Origin: Hyphomonas chukchiensis
Lineage (GTDB): Bacteria > Pseudomonadota > Alphaproteobacteria > Caulobacterales > Hyphomonadaceae
Reading direction: 5' to 3'
NCBI RefSeq assembly: GCF_000682695.1
Contig: NZ_AWFG01000015.1
Location: 1 to 64,000, forward strand
DNA length: 64,000 nucleotides
Within the stretch, counting starts at the first letter, position 1, and each line of letters opens with the position of its first letter. A program made the translations under genes and the position numbers. Under the pieces are notes generated by a model. The model did no database searches and was not told the origin of the DNA. It worked only from the letters and a program-made list of their open reading frames with translations. This document shows, in pieces, positions 56,533 through 64,000 of the stretch.

Positions 56533-57609
56533 ATGGCCACTATTTCTCCTTCCAGACTGCAGCAGGTGATCGACCGTTTTGAACAGGTCGAAGCCCGCAT
56601 GGGTGCAGCGACCGAAACCTCTGAAATCATCGCCCTGTCCAAAGAGCATGCCGAGCTGAAGCCGGTGGTCGACAAGGCTCGCGAGCTGATGTCGGCGCGC
56701 AAGGAACTGAGCGAAGCCGAAGCACTTGTTGCCAGCGGCGACCCGGACATGGCGGAGCTTGCGCGCGACGAGGTCGAGGAGCTCAAGGACCGTTTGCCGG
56801 CCCTTGAGCAGGAAGTTCAGGTCCTGCTTTTGCCGAAGGATGTCGACGACAAGGCCGATATCGTCATCGAATTGCGCGCCGGCACTGGCGGCGACGAGGC
56901 GGCCCTGTTCGCCGGAGACCTGTTCCGAATGTATTCGCGCTATTTCCAGATCATGGGCTGGAAGGTCGAAATCGTGGACGCCTCCGAAGGCGATGCGGGC
57001 GGTTACAAGGAATTGATCGCCAACGTGTCCGGCGATGGTGTGTTCGGGCACATGAAATGGGAAAGCGGCGTGCACCGCGTGCAGCGCGTTCCAGCGACCG
57101 AAACGCAAGGACGTATCCATACGTCTGCGGCCACAGTGGCCGTGCTGCCCGCGCCGGAGAATGTCGAGATCGATATTCGTCCTGAAGATATCCGCATCGA
57201 TACGATGCGCTCGTCCGGCGCAGGTGGCCAGCACGTCAACACAACCGACTCGGCCGTGCGTATCACGCACTTGCCCACGGGCCTGGTTGCGACCAGTTCG
57301 GAAAAATCCCAGCACGTGAACCGCGAAAAGGCGATGGATCAGCTGAAGATCCGCCTCTATGAGCGCGAACGATCGGCCAAGGATGCCGAACGCGCCGAAG
57401 CCCGGGCGAGTCAGATCGGTTCGGGCGATCGCAGCCAGAAGGTGCGAACCTATAACTTCCCGGAAAACCGGATGACCGATCACCGTATCGGCCTGACGCT
57501 TTATTCGCTCGACCGGATCATAACGGGCGACAAGCTGAACGATGTGGTTGAAGCCCTCATCACGGAAGACCAGGCTCGCAAGCTGGCGGCCATGGAGAAC
57601 GAGAACTGA
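56533..57609 (+). CDS. prfA: Peptide chain release factor 1
   Basis: Recognises UAA and UAG and triggers peptide release. The 358-residue protein has the tripeptide anticodon PAT in [15 protein letters not shown] (about 183-197) and the universal GGQ in [22 protein letters not shown] near 225-246, whose Gln is the target of PrmC methylation. [16 protein letters not shown] near 114 is domain 1. PrmC is encoded immediately downstream. The C-terminus with [17 protein letters not shown] is typical. Note that several convergent genes in this window stop with UAG, the RF1 codon. Confidence 0.97.
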   Translation: MATISPSRLQQVIDRFEQVEARMGAATETSEIIALSKEHAELKPVVDKARELMSARKELSEAEALVASGDPDMAELARDEVEELKDRLPALEQEVQVLLLPKDVDDKADIVIELRAGTGGDEAALFAGDLFRMYSRYFQIMGWKVEIVDASEGDAGGYKELIANVSGDGVFGHMKWESGVHRVQRVPATETQGRIHTSAATVAVLPAPENVEIDIRPEDIRIDTMRSSGAGGQHVNTTDSAVRITHLPTGLVATSSEKSQHVNREKAMDQLKIRLYERERSAKDAERAEARASQIGSGDRSQKVRTYNFPENRMTDHRIGLTLYSLDRIITGDKLNDVVEALITEDQARKLAAMENEN

Positions 57610-57632
57610 GCCGCCTGACCTATACGGATCTG

Positions 57633-58466
57633 ATGGCCGCGGCCGCCGGACGCCTCAGGCAGGCCGGTATCGAGGCACCGCAACGCGAAGCCCGTCTGCT
57701 GATGTCGCTGGCCTCCGGCCTGACAACCTCCCAGCTGATCCTCAGGGGCCATCTGGCCGCGCCGGACGATTTACGCGAGTCGTTCGAGCGCATGGTTCGC
57801 CAGCGCGAAGCCTGTGTACCATTCCAGCATATTGCCGGAACGGCTTCCTTCTTTGGCCTGGATTTCATCTCGGATGCCCGTGCCCTGGTGCCACGCGCCG
57901 ACAGTGAGGTCGTGGTTGAAGCGGCACTGCGTCTGCTGCCGGAGGCCCCTGGGCTGGAAATTGCGGACCTTGGCACAGGTTCGGGATGCCTTTTGATAGC
58001 GCTGTTGGTGACGCGGCCGGATGTGTCGGGAACCGGCGTTGAGGCCGATGTCGCGGCGGCCTCGCTGGCGGCCGAGAACATTGCGCGGCATGCCCTGGAG
58101 AGCCGGGCACGGCTGGCCGTGCAGCCCTGGGCAGAATGGTCCGGTTGGGGATCAGTGGACCTGCTCATCTCCAATCCCCCTTATATCCGCAGCGAGGTGA
58201 TTGCCTCTCTCGACCCTGAAGTGCGTCTTCACGACCCTGAGGTGGCCCTTGATGGTGGGGCGGACGGGCTCGATGCCTATCGGGAACTGGCAGGGCTGGC
58301 CCAAACCCGCCTGAAGCCCGGAACGCCGGTCATTTTCGAGATCGGTTATGATCAGCAGGGGGATGTGCGAGCGATCCTGTCAGCGGCCGGATTGACCGAT
58401 ATCGGCAGTGCGAAGGATCTGGGCGGGAATGACCGGGTTGTATGGGCGCGTAAGCAGGTTGGTTAA
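57633..58466 (+). CDS. prmC: Release factor glutamine methyltransferase
   Basis: N5-glutamine methyltransferase that modifies the GGQ of release factors. It has an N-terminal helical domain, then a Rossmann SAM site in EIADLGTGSGCLLIALLVTRP near 108, and the catalytic NPPY in LLISNPPYIRSEV near 178; VALDGGADGLDAYREL near 205 is the following hallmark. The first ATG is at 57633 but family members usually begin about 8-10 residues earlier, and the frame upstream reads SRLTYTDL. A non-ATG start overlapping the prfA stop (for example CTG at 57606) is possible. The gene is coupled with prfA. Confidence 0.93.
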   Translation: MAAAAGRLRQAGIEAPQREARLLMSLASGLTTSQLILRGHLAAPDDLRESFERMVRQREACVPFQHIAGTASFFGLDFISDARALVPRADSEVVVEAALRLLPEAPGLEIADLGTGSGCLLIALLVTRPDVSGTGVEADVAAASLAAENIARHALESRARLAVQPWAEWSGWGSVDLLISNPPYIRSEVIASLDPEVRLHDPEVALDGGADGLDAYRELAGLAQTRLKPGTPVIFEIGYDQQGDVRAILSAAGLTDIGSAKDLGGNDRVVWARKQVG

Positions 58467-58665
58467 TACGCATATTTTTGCTTGGCGGAGTGAATAATAC
58501 AGGCTAGAAGCTATGCGTGAGGTGCTGGAAGCCGCGTATGGCAAGTCTGCTCCACCCTCGCCAGACTCTCGCAAAACGGGGCTCGGCCACAGCACTTCCT
58601 TCGGCAATTGCGCTGGGAACTGCCTGCAGGACAAAAAGCAGGCGCATGAAACGGGATATACATTC

Positions 58666-59403
58666 ATGAAACGCTCACGCGGGCGCAATCGTCGCTCAGG
58701 CGGTAACAACAATAACAATAATCACAACAATCCGAACCGGCACTATGAAAGTGTTGGGCCGGACGTGAAGATCCGTGGATCTGCTCAGCAGGTGCTGGAA
58801 AAGTACCAGCAATACGCACGGGACGCCCAGACCAGCGGCGACCGCGTATTGTCTGAGGCCTATTTCCAGTTCGCAGAGCATTATCAGCGAATCGTTGCCA
58901 AACAGATGGAAGCCAAGGACCGCCAGCAACCGCAACAGCGCAATGGCCGGGACGATCGCGACAATCGCCGCGATGATCGCGACAACCGCAATGATTCGTC
59001 GGACGATGATTCAAACTCCGACGACAGCAACGAGGAAGCCACGGTTCAGGTGACATCGCGTTCGCGTCAGGACGAGAACCAGAACCAGGACGATCGTGAC
59101 AATAGCCGCGACACGGATGACGACAACGGCAAGCCGGATTCGCTGAAAGTCATCGATGCCAGTGACGATTCGGATTCCAGCCAAGTGGAGGCGCCTAAAG
59201 AGAGCCGTCCGAAGCCCAAGGCCGAGGGCGATCGCCCGAAGTCGCGGCGGAAGCCTTATCGCGCCAAGGATGCGTCCGATGAGTCTGAAGCCGTGACGGA
59301 TGGCGTGATGAAGACCTTGTCGCGTGGCCGCCGCAAAGCGGCATCGTCCGATACGGACGAGCCTGTGCGCGCAGATGACTCGGCCGAGACAACAGCTGAC
59401 TGA
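58666..59403 (+). CDS. DUF4167 domain protein, low-complexity tail
   Basis: A 245-residue protein starting MKRSRGRNRRSGGNNN, followed by the DUF4167 domain (about residues 25-80) with GPDVKIRGSAQQVLEKYQQYARDAQ and a helix rich in aromatic residues. The rest is highly charged and disordered: repeats of RDDRDN and NRNDSSDDD near 95-125 and a Lys/Arg- and Ser-rich tail. DUF4167 proteins are common in alphaproteobacteria and are thought to bind nucleic acid from their basic N-terminus, but no function is established. Start set at 58666, which gives the family N-terminus. Nothing else is recognisable in 58467-58665. It follows prmC. Confidence 0.88.
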   Translation: MKRSRGRNRRSGGNNNNNNHNNPNRHYESVGPDVKIRGSAQQVLEKYQQYARDAQTSGDRVLSEAYFQFAEHYQRIVAKQMEAKDRQQPQQRNGRDDRDNRRDDRDNRNDSSDDDSNSDDSNEEATVQVTSRSRQDENQNQDDRDNSRDTDDDNGKPDSLKVIDASDDSDSSQVEAPKESRPKPKAEGDRPKSRRKPYRAKDASDESEAVTDGVMKTLSRGRRKAASSDTDEPVRADDSAETTAD

Positions 59404-59438
59404 GACGGGCGGGATCGCCCTTATATGGCTCTGAGACA

Positions 59439-59945
59439 TTGATACGTCTTGCGACAATCAGGGATGCGGAGGCCCTCAGGGACCTCGGCATCTCTTCCTT
59501 TGTTGCCGCTTTCGGGCATCTCTATAGCCCGTCGGATCTGCAGCTTTATCTGGCCGAAAACTATGCGCTCCAAAGCTGGAAATGTCAGATTGGTGCGTCA
59601 GATCGCCCGATCTGGCTTGCCGACGCACCTGACGGGCATCTGGCTGGCTATGCGCAGGCCAGTCCCTGTGAACTTCCGGTCGATCCTGTTCCTGATGGCG
59701 CACTCCAATTGCAAAGGCTCTATGTTCGCCCCGGCGCCCTGTCGTCCGGCATTGGCGGCGCCCTGATGAGCCGCGTGCTCGAATGGGTGGAAGCTGCCGG
59801 ACGGCCGCCTTTGTTCCTTGGCGTCTGGTCCGGCAATGAGGGCGCACAGCGATTCTATGCACGTTACGGATTCTACAAGGTCGGCGAATACGACTTTCCT
59901 GTCGGTGAACAGGTGGACCTGGAATATATCCTGAGACGCGATTGA
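59439..59945 (+). CDS. GNAT family N-acetyltransferase
   Basis: A 168-residue acetyl-CoA-dependent N-acetyltransferase. The start is TTG at 59439, giving MIRLATIRDAEALRDLG, which matches the family entry strand and helix. QLQRLYVRPGALSSGIGGALMSRVLE (about 87-112) is motif A with the R/Q-x2-G-x-G/A pyrophosphate loop, and FLGVWSGNEGAQRFYARYGFYKVGEYDF near 127-154 is motif B. The target amine is unknown. No good Shine-Dalgarno is visible. The gene lies between DUF4167 and clpB and may be separately transcribed from clpB. Confidence 0.9.
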   Translation: MIRLATIRDAEALRDLGISSFVAAFGHLYSPSDLQLYLAENYALQSWKCQIGASDRPIWLADAPDGHLAGYAQASPCELPVDPVPDGALQLQRLYVRPGALSSGIGGALMSRVLEWVEAAGRPPLFLGVWSGNEGAQRFYARYGFYKVGEYDFPVGEQVDLEYILRRD

Positions 59946-59965
59946 TCTTGTCGCATGTCGCGCGT

Positions 59966-59994
59966 CTTGCATGGCCCGGCATCACTCCCCAAAT
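59966..59994 (+). promoter_or_regulatory. Sigma-32-like heat-shock promoter of clpB
   Basis: CTTGCA (59966-59971) and CCCCAAAT (59987-59994), spaced by 15 bp, match the sigma-32 pattern CTTGAA with CCCCAT(N)T at the -10. Transcription would start about 60002, some 67 nt before the clpB ATG. This is the kind of promoter expected for a heat-shock disaggregase. Confidence 0.65.
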
Positions 59995-60068
59995 CCAGTT
60001 CAACACGACAGGCCGCCGCTGAGCGGGGCCGCAAACCAAACCGAATCTGCCTTTGAGAGGGGATAAGA

Positions 60069-62684
60069 ATGAATATTGACCAGTATACCGAGCGCGCACG
60101 CGCAATCGTTCAAAGCGCCCAGACCGCGGCCCTTGCCAGCGGACACCAGACGCTGACACCCGCCCATATCCTGAAAACCATGTTGGAGGATCGTGACCAG
60201 TTGGCCGTGAACCTGATCCGTGCGGCTGGTGGCCGTCCGGAACTGGTTGTTCAGGGGGTCGACACGGCCCTTGGCAAACTGCCGAAGGTGACCGGCGCCA
60301 ATAACGGCCTGCGGCTTGAGCAGGCGTCCGCCAAATTGTTCCAGGATGCCGAAGCCGGCGCAAAGAAGGCCGGTGATGCCTTCGTGACGACTGAACGCCT
60401 GTTGCTGGCGATTGTTGGCCTGCCTTCTGATCCGGCTGCGGAGGCCCTGAAGAGTTCTGGCGTCACGACAAAATCATTGGAGACCGCCATCACGGATCTG
60501 CGCCAGGGCCGTACGGCAGATAGCGCCAATGCCGAAGAAGGTTATGAAGCACTCAAGAAATATGCACGTGACCTGACCAAGGATGCGCGCGATGGCAAGC
60601 TCGACCCGGTGATCGGCCGGGACGAGGAAATTCGCCGTACAATGCAAGTTCTCTCGCGCCGGTCGAAGAACAACCCGGTGCTCATCGGTGAGCCCGGCGT
60701 TGGCAAGACGGCGATTGCCGAAGGCCTTGCGTTGCGCATCGTAAATGGCGACGTGCCTGAAAGCCTGAAGGGCAAACGCCTGCTCGCGCTCGACATGGGC
60801 GCGTTGATTGCGGGCGCGAAATTCCGTGGTGAATTTGAAGAGCGGCTGAAAGCCGTGCTCAACGAAGTGCAGCAAGCTGCAGGCGGCGTCATCCTGTTCA
60901 TTGATGAGATGCACACGCTTGTTGGCGCCGGAAAATCGGATGGCGCAATGGATGCGTCGAACCTGTTGAAACCGGCGCTTGCGCGCGGCGAGCTTCACTG
61001 TATCGGTGCAACGACGCTCGATGAGTATCGCAAATATGTGGAAGGCGATCCGGCACTCGCCCGCCGTTTCATGGCGGTCTTCGTGGACGAGCCTTCGGTT
61101 GAGGATACGATCTCCATTCTCCGTGGTCTGAAGGCCCGGTACGAGGCCCACCATGGTGTGCGCGTATCGGATGCGGCAATTGTTTCGGCTGCGACACTGT
61201 CCAACCGCTACATCACGGATCGCTTCCTGCCAGACAAGGCGATCGACCTGATGGACGAAGCCGCTTCGCGCCTTCGCATGCAGGTCGACTCCAAGCCGGA
61301 AGCGCTGGACGAGATTGATCGTCGGCTCCTGCAGCTGAAGATCGAAGCGGAGGCGTTGAAGAAGGAAAAAGACACGGCATCAATTGATCGTCTCAAGACA
61401 ATCGAAGGAGATATCGCTGACCTTCAGGCCAAGTCCGACGAGTTGACCTCTGCCTGGTCGGCGGAGAAGAACAAGCTGAAGGGAACGGCGAATGCCAAGG
61501 ACCAGCTTGATCGCGCCTATGCCGACATGGCCGAAGCGCAGCGCACGGGTGACCTGACACGTGCTTCTGAGCTTAAGTTCTCGACAATCCCTGCGCTCGA
61601 AAAGCAGATCAAGGATGTCGAAGGCGCTGATGACGCCGATGATGGCCTCGTGTCTGAAGTCGTCCGCCCGGAACATATTGCTGGCGTCGTTTCCAAGTGG
61701 ACCGGCATTCCCGTCGACAAGATGATGGAAGGTGAACGCGAGAAGCTGCTCCATATGGAGGACGCCCTGCGGGCCCGCGTGGTCGGCCAGGACGCCGCCC
61801 TCGAAGCGGTCTCGAATGCCGTGCGTCGCGCCCGCGCTGGTCTGCAGGATCCGAACCGTCCGATCGGCTCATTCCTGTTTGTCGGCCCGACAGGTGTCGG
61901 CAAGACCGAGCTGACCAAGGCGCTTGCTGAGTTCATGTTTGACGATGACACGGCCATCCTGCGGCTCGATATGTCGGAATATTCCGAGAAGCATTCGGTG
62001 GCCCGTCTGATCGGCGCGCCTCCCGGCTATGTGGGCTATGATGAAGGTGGGGCCTTGACGGAAGCCGTTCGCCGGCGCCCCTATCAGGTCATCCTCTTCG
62101 ATGAAGTCGAGAAGGCCCACCCGGATCTTTTCAACACGCTGCTGCAAGTGCTGGACGACGGTCGCCTGACCGATGGCCAGGGCCGAACCGTGGACTTCAA
62201 GAACACGATCATCATCATGACCTCGAACCTCGGCGCTGATGCGCTTGCCAGCGGCGATGAGGGCGAAGTGTCTGATTCGGCGCGCGAGAGCGTTATGTCA
62301 GCCATCCGGATGCATTTCCGGCCGGAATTCATCAACCGGATCGATGAGATCGTCTTCTTCAAGCGTCTCGGCCGTGGCGAGATCGATCATATTGTCGACA
62401 TCCAGATGGTTCATCTCGAAAAGCTGCTGTCGGCGCGCAAGATGAAGCTCGACCTCAGCCTTGATGCCCGCAACTGGCTGGCCGCTCGCGGCTATGATCC
62501 GGTGTACGGTGCCCGGCCGCTGAAACGTGTGATCCAGAAGGAGTTGCAGGATCCGCTGGCTCGTCTGCTGCTGGAAGGTCGCATTGCCGATGGTGAGACA
62601 ATCCATGTCGGGGTTGAGGGCGATATGCTCTCGATCAATGGCGTGCCCAATGACTTCGCCAAGGGGCGAGTTGTCCTTAACTGA
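60069..62684 (+). CDS. clpB: ATP-dependent chaperone ClpB
   Basis: Hsp100 disaggregase that rescues aggregated proteins with DnaK. The 871-residue length suits ClpB. The N-terminal Clp domain (about 1-145) holds two repeats, AAA-1 has Walker [14 protein letters not shown] near 208 and Walker [10 protein letters not shown] near 275, and a coiled-coil middle domain at about 400-530 (rich in Glu, Lys and Leu) separates it from AAA-2 with [17 protein letters not shown] near 607. [21 protein letters not shown] near 656 is a strong family hallmark. A sigma-32-like promoter precedes it and a clear terminator follows. Confidence 0.97.
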   Translation: MNIDQYTERARAIVQSAQTAALASGHQTLTPAHILKTMLEDRDQLAVNLIRAAGGRPELVVQGVDTALGKLPKVTGANNGLRLEQASAKLFQDAEAGAKKAGDAFVTTERLLLAIVGLPSDPAAEALKSSGVTTKSLETAITDLRQGRTADSANAEEGYEALKKYARDLTKDARDGKLDPVIGRDEEIRRTMQVLSRRSKNNPVLIGEPGVGKTAIAEGLALRIVNGDVPESLKGKRLLALDMGALIAGAKFRGEFEERLKAVLNEVQQAAGGVILFIDEMHTLVGAGKSDGAMDASNLLKPALARGELHCIGATTLDEYRKYVEGDPALARRFMAVFVDEPSVEDTISILRGLKARYEAHHGVRVSDAAIVSAATLSNRYITDRFLPDKAIDLMDEAASRLRMQVDSKPEALDEIDRRLLQLKIEAEALKKEKDTASIDRLKTIEGDIADLQAKSDELTSAWSAEKNKLKGTANAKDQLDRAYADMAEAQRTGDLTRASELKFSTIPALEKQIKDVEGADDADDGLVSEVVRPEHIAGVVSKWTGIPVDKMMEGEREKLLHMEDALRARVVGQDAALEAVSNAVRRARAGLQDPNRPIGSFLFVGPTGVGKTELTKALAEFMFDDDTAILRLDMSEYSEKHSVARLIGAPPGYVGYDEGGALTEAVRRRPYQVILFDEVEKAHPDLFNTLLQVLDDGRLTDGQGRTVDFKNTIIIMTSNLGADALASGDEGEVSDSARESVMSAIRMHFRPEFINRIDEIVFFKRLGRGEIDHIVDIQMVHLEKLLSARKMKLDLSLDARNWLAARGYDPVYGARPLKRVIQKELQDPLARLLLEGRIADGETIHVGVEGDMLSINGVPNDFAKGRVVLN

Positions 62685-62703
62685 CCGCTCGCAATATATA
62701 ATG

Positions 62704-62742
62704 GCCGCTGTGTCTGCATCTCGCAGATGCGGCGGCTTTTTT
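62704..62742 (+). terminator. Rho-independent terminator of clpB
   Basis: Arms 62704-62717 and 62723-62736 pair over 14 positions (three as G-U) around the loop ATCTC, followed by six T (62737-62742). It lies 20 nt after the clpB stop and partly overlaps the last codon of the convergent peptidase gene. Confidence 0.85.
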
Positions 62743-64000
62743 ATGGGCTGTTAGGCTGGATGACTGGCAGCAATGTGGCGGCTGTCGCGAGTTCCGTTGC
62801 TTGGGTCGCGCCTCTGAGAGCATCGATCTCGGATTTCTGCTTCATGAAAGCGGCAAGTTCCGCCGGATCCGACGCAAGATTGCGGCCTGAGGGCAATTCA
62901 AGCGTCATCGGATTGACCCAGCGCCCGTCCCGCCGGATTTCGTAGTGAAGATGCTCGCCCGTTGCCGAGCCGGAATCCCCGACATAGCCGAGAACGTCGC
63001 CTGCCTTGACAGCGTCGCCTTCCTTGATGCCGGCGAAGCCTGACATATGCGCATACAGCGTCTCAAAACCGCGCTTGTGTTTGATCCGGACATGACGGCC
63101 ATAGCCTTCGCTGAAACCCATGAAGGCTATTGTGCCATCTCCCGCCACTTTGATGGGCGTGCCGGCAGGCGCGCGGAAGTCGATGCCGGTGTGCAGGTGC
63201 AGCTGCCCTGTCAAAGGATGATAGCGTTGGCCAAAGCCTGAATTAATCGGCGCCCTCCCAATGGGATAGCGCGTCAGGAAAGGCTGCGCGGCGACGCCAT
63301 TTGCATCGAAAAATTCGGTCCTGCCCGTGTCGCCCGGTGTGTAGCGATACCAGCTGCCATGGCTGGTCTCACCATTGAAAGCGGCAAAGACAAGGTCGCC
63401 GTTCTCGATGAAGTTTCCGCGCTCGTCTTCGGCGACCTCGAACACGGTATCAAAACGGTCTCCAGGATGGCCACCTTCCGCCAGGCCGACGTCATCCGGA
63501 AACAGTGCGGCAAAACTTGTGGCGTGTGCAGGTGTGCCGCCAGCAGCCACGAGGGCCGTCTGCAAGTCCGTCTCGATCACACCGGCTGCCCGGCGCCGGG
63601 AAGTGACGAGCCGCGCTGTCAGCACGCTCACGAAAAAGCTGTCATCAGCCTGTCGCGTCGCGAGCAAGGTATTCTTGGCATTCGGTTTTATAGATACGGC
63701 AATCAGGCGGCTCGTTTCACTATCCATCATGCTCTCATCGAAATAGGCGGTGAGGGCCGTGCCGGGACGCATGCGCTTGCGGTCCACAAGACCCGTCTGG
63801 CGGAGGGCGGCGACGGCAGCCGCCGCATCCGTTGCGCTGGCCCCCAGAACTTCGAGTACGTCGGCCGCCGCGGCGCCGGACGTGACCTGTCCGATGCGCT
63901 CGGCGGTGGAGGCCGCAGGCATGTTGTCGCGAAAATCCAGCATCGCCTGTGCGGCATCTGCGCTGGTCAGGCTTGCCGGTTGCTGCGGACGCACAAAGAC
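62741..64000 (-). CDS. M23 family metallopeptidase, 5' end cut off by the window
   Basis: The C-terminal part of a murein-hydrolase-type protein; the reading frame is still open at position 64000, so the N-terminus lies outside. What is present is a mid region of SPR/LysM-adjacent type and then a complete M23 domain: the metal motif HxxxD in HLHTGIDFRAPAGTP, VRIKHKRGFETLYAHMSGF, and HLHYEIRRDG, which together give the zinc and catalytic histidines. Such enzymes cleave cross-links in peptidoglycan or act as regulators of amidases. GFGQRYHPLTG is the other family hallmark. It is convergent with clpB. Confidence 0.9.
   Translation of the reverse strand, partial: VFVRPQQPASLTSADAAQAMLDFRDNMPAASTAERIGQVTSGAAAADVLEVLGASATDAAAAVAALRQTGLVDRKRMRPGTALTAYFDESMMDSETSRLIAVSIKPNAKNTLLATRQADDSFFVSVLTARLVTSRRRAAGVIETDLQTALVAAGGTPAHATSFAALFPDDVGLAEGGHPGDRFDTVFEVAEDERGNFIENGDLVFAAFNGETSHGSWYRYTPGDTGRTEFFDANGVAAQPFLTRYPIGRAPINSGFGQRYHPLTGQLHLHTGIDFRAPAGTPIKVAGDGTIAFMGFSEGYGRHVRIKHKRGFETLYAHMSGFAGIKEGDAVKAGDVLGYVGDSGSATGEHLHYEIRRDGRWVNPMTLELPSGRNLASDPAELAAFMKQKSEIDALRGATQATELATAATLLPVIQPNSP

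Overview
This 64 kb window is a chromosomal segment of a GC-rich alphaproteobacterium. It most resembles the Caulobacterales/Rhodobacterales side of the class, and Hyphomonadaceae is my best guess. Support comes from the gene order rpsT-dnaA-dnaN-recF with gyrB nearby, a short-form HisG that needs HisZ, a PtsP (nitrogen PTS enzyme I) next to lysC, a DUF4167 protein beside prfA-prmC, a carboxy(nor)spermidine polyamine pathway, and GANTC (CcrM-type) sites upstream of dnaA. The taxonomic name is an inference from synteny and protein style; no search was run. I see no rRNA, tRNA, insertion sequence, prophage or CRISPR array.

Layout. (1) 0-5.2 kb: a HEPN-like small protein of lower GC, gyrB, and a DEAD-box helicase with a DbpA-type RNA-binding domain. 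(2) 5.3-14.9 kb: an accessory block between gyrB and recF. It holds a secreted DsrE-like protein, hemN, S-formylglutathione hydrolase, a GST, a tight five-gene operon (glutathione-dependent formaldehyde dehydrogenase, VOC, GFA, lipoprotein RidA, small unknown), and a divergent Tat-type nitroreductase-like gene with marR and a hydrolase. A 44-bp nested palindrome sits on the promoter between the last two groups. (3) 14.9-19.7 kb: replication core recF, dnaN, dnaA, then rpsT. The roughly 500-bp dnaA upstream region has GANTC sites, a DnaA-box-like site and the rpsT terminator. (4) 19.8-25.9 kb: a band-7-like membrane protein, enoyl-CoA hydratase, a saccharopine-dehydrogenase-like reductase, a BrnT/BrnA toxin-antitoxin pair, an ABC1 kinase and a PaaI thioesterase. 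(5) 25.9-29.6 kb: a histidine operon hisS-hisZ-hisG preceded by a 12-codon leader ORF with six consecutive His codons and mutually exclusive hairpins, which I read as an attenuator. (6) 30-43 kb: argD, a GFA protein, a nitrilase, an SDR, a TesB-like thioesterase, a polyamine operon (carboxynorspermidine synthase, small membrane protein, carboxynorspermidine decarboxylase), a GlsB-like protein, argF, an MFS carrier, a radical SAM protein and hslO (Hsp33). (7) 43-64 kb: an M20 peptidase, a GPH symporter, DUF924, ubiG, lysC, ptsP, a RodZ-like protein, ispG, a DUF1254/DUF1214 pair, a glucuronoyl-esterase-like lipoprotein, MAPEG, prfA, prmC, DUF4167, a GNAT protein, clpB behind a sigma-32-like promoter, and the 3' part of an M23 peptidase gene cut by the window edge.

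Most of the window is housekeeping. The stretches most worth attention are the histidine leader, the nested palindromic operator, the compact formaldehyde/RidA operon, the polyamine operon with an intercalated membrane protein, the HEPN-like gene overlapping gyrB, and the repeated use of the palindrome CTAG as a shared stop for convergent genes.
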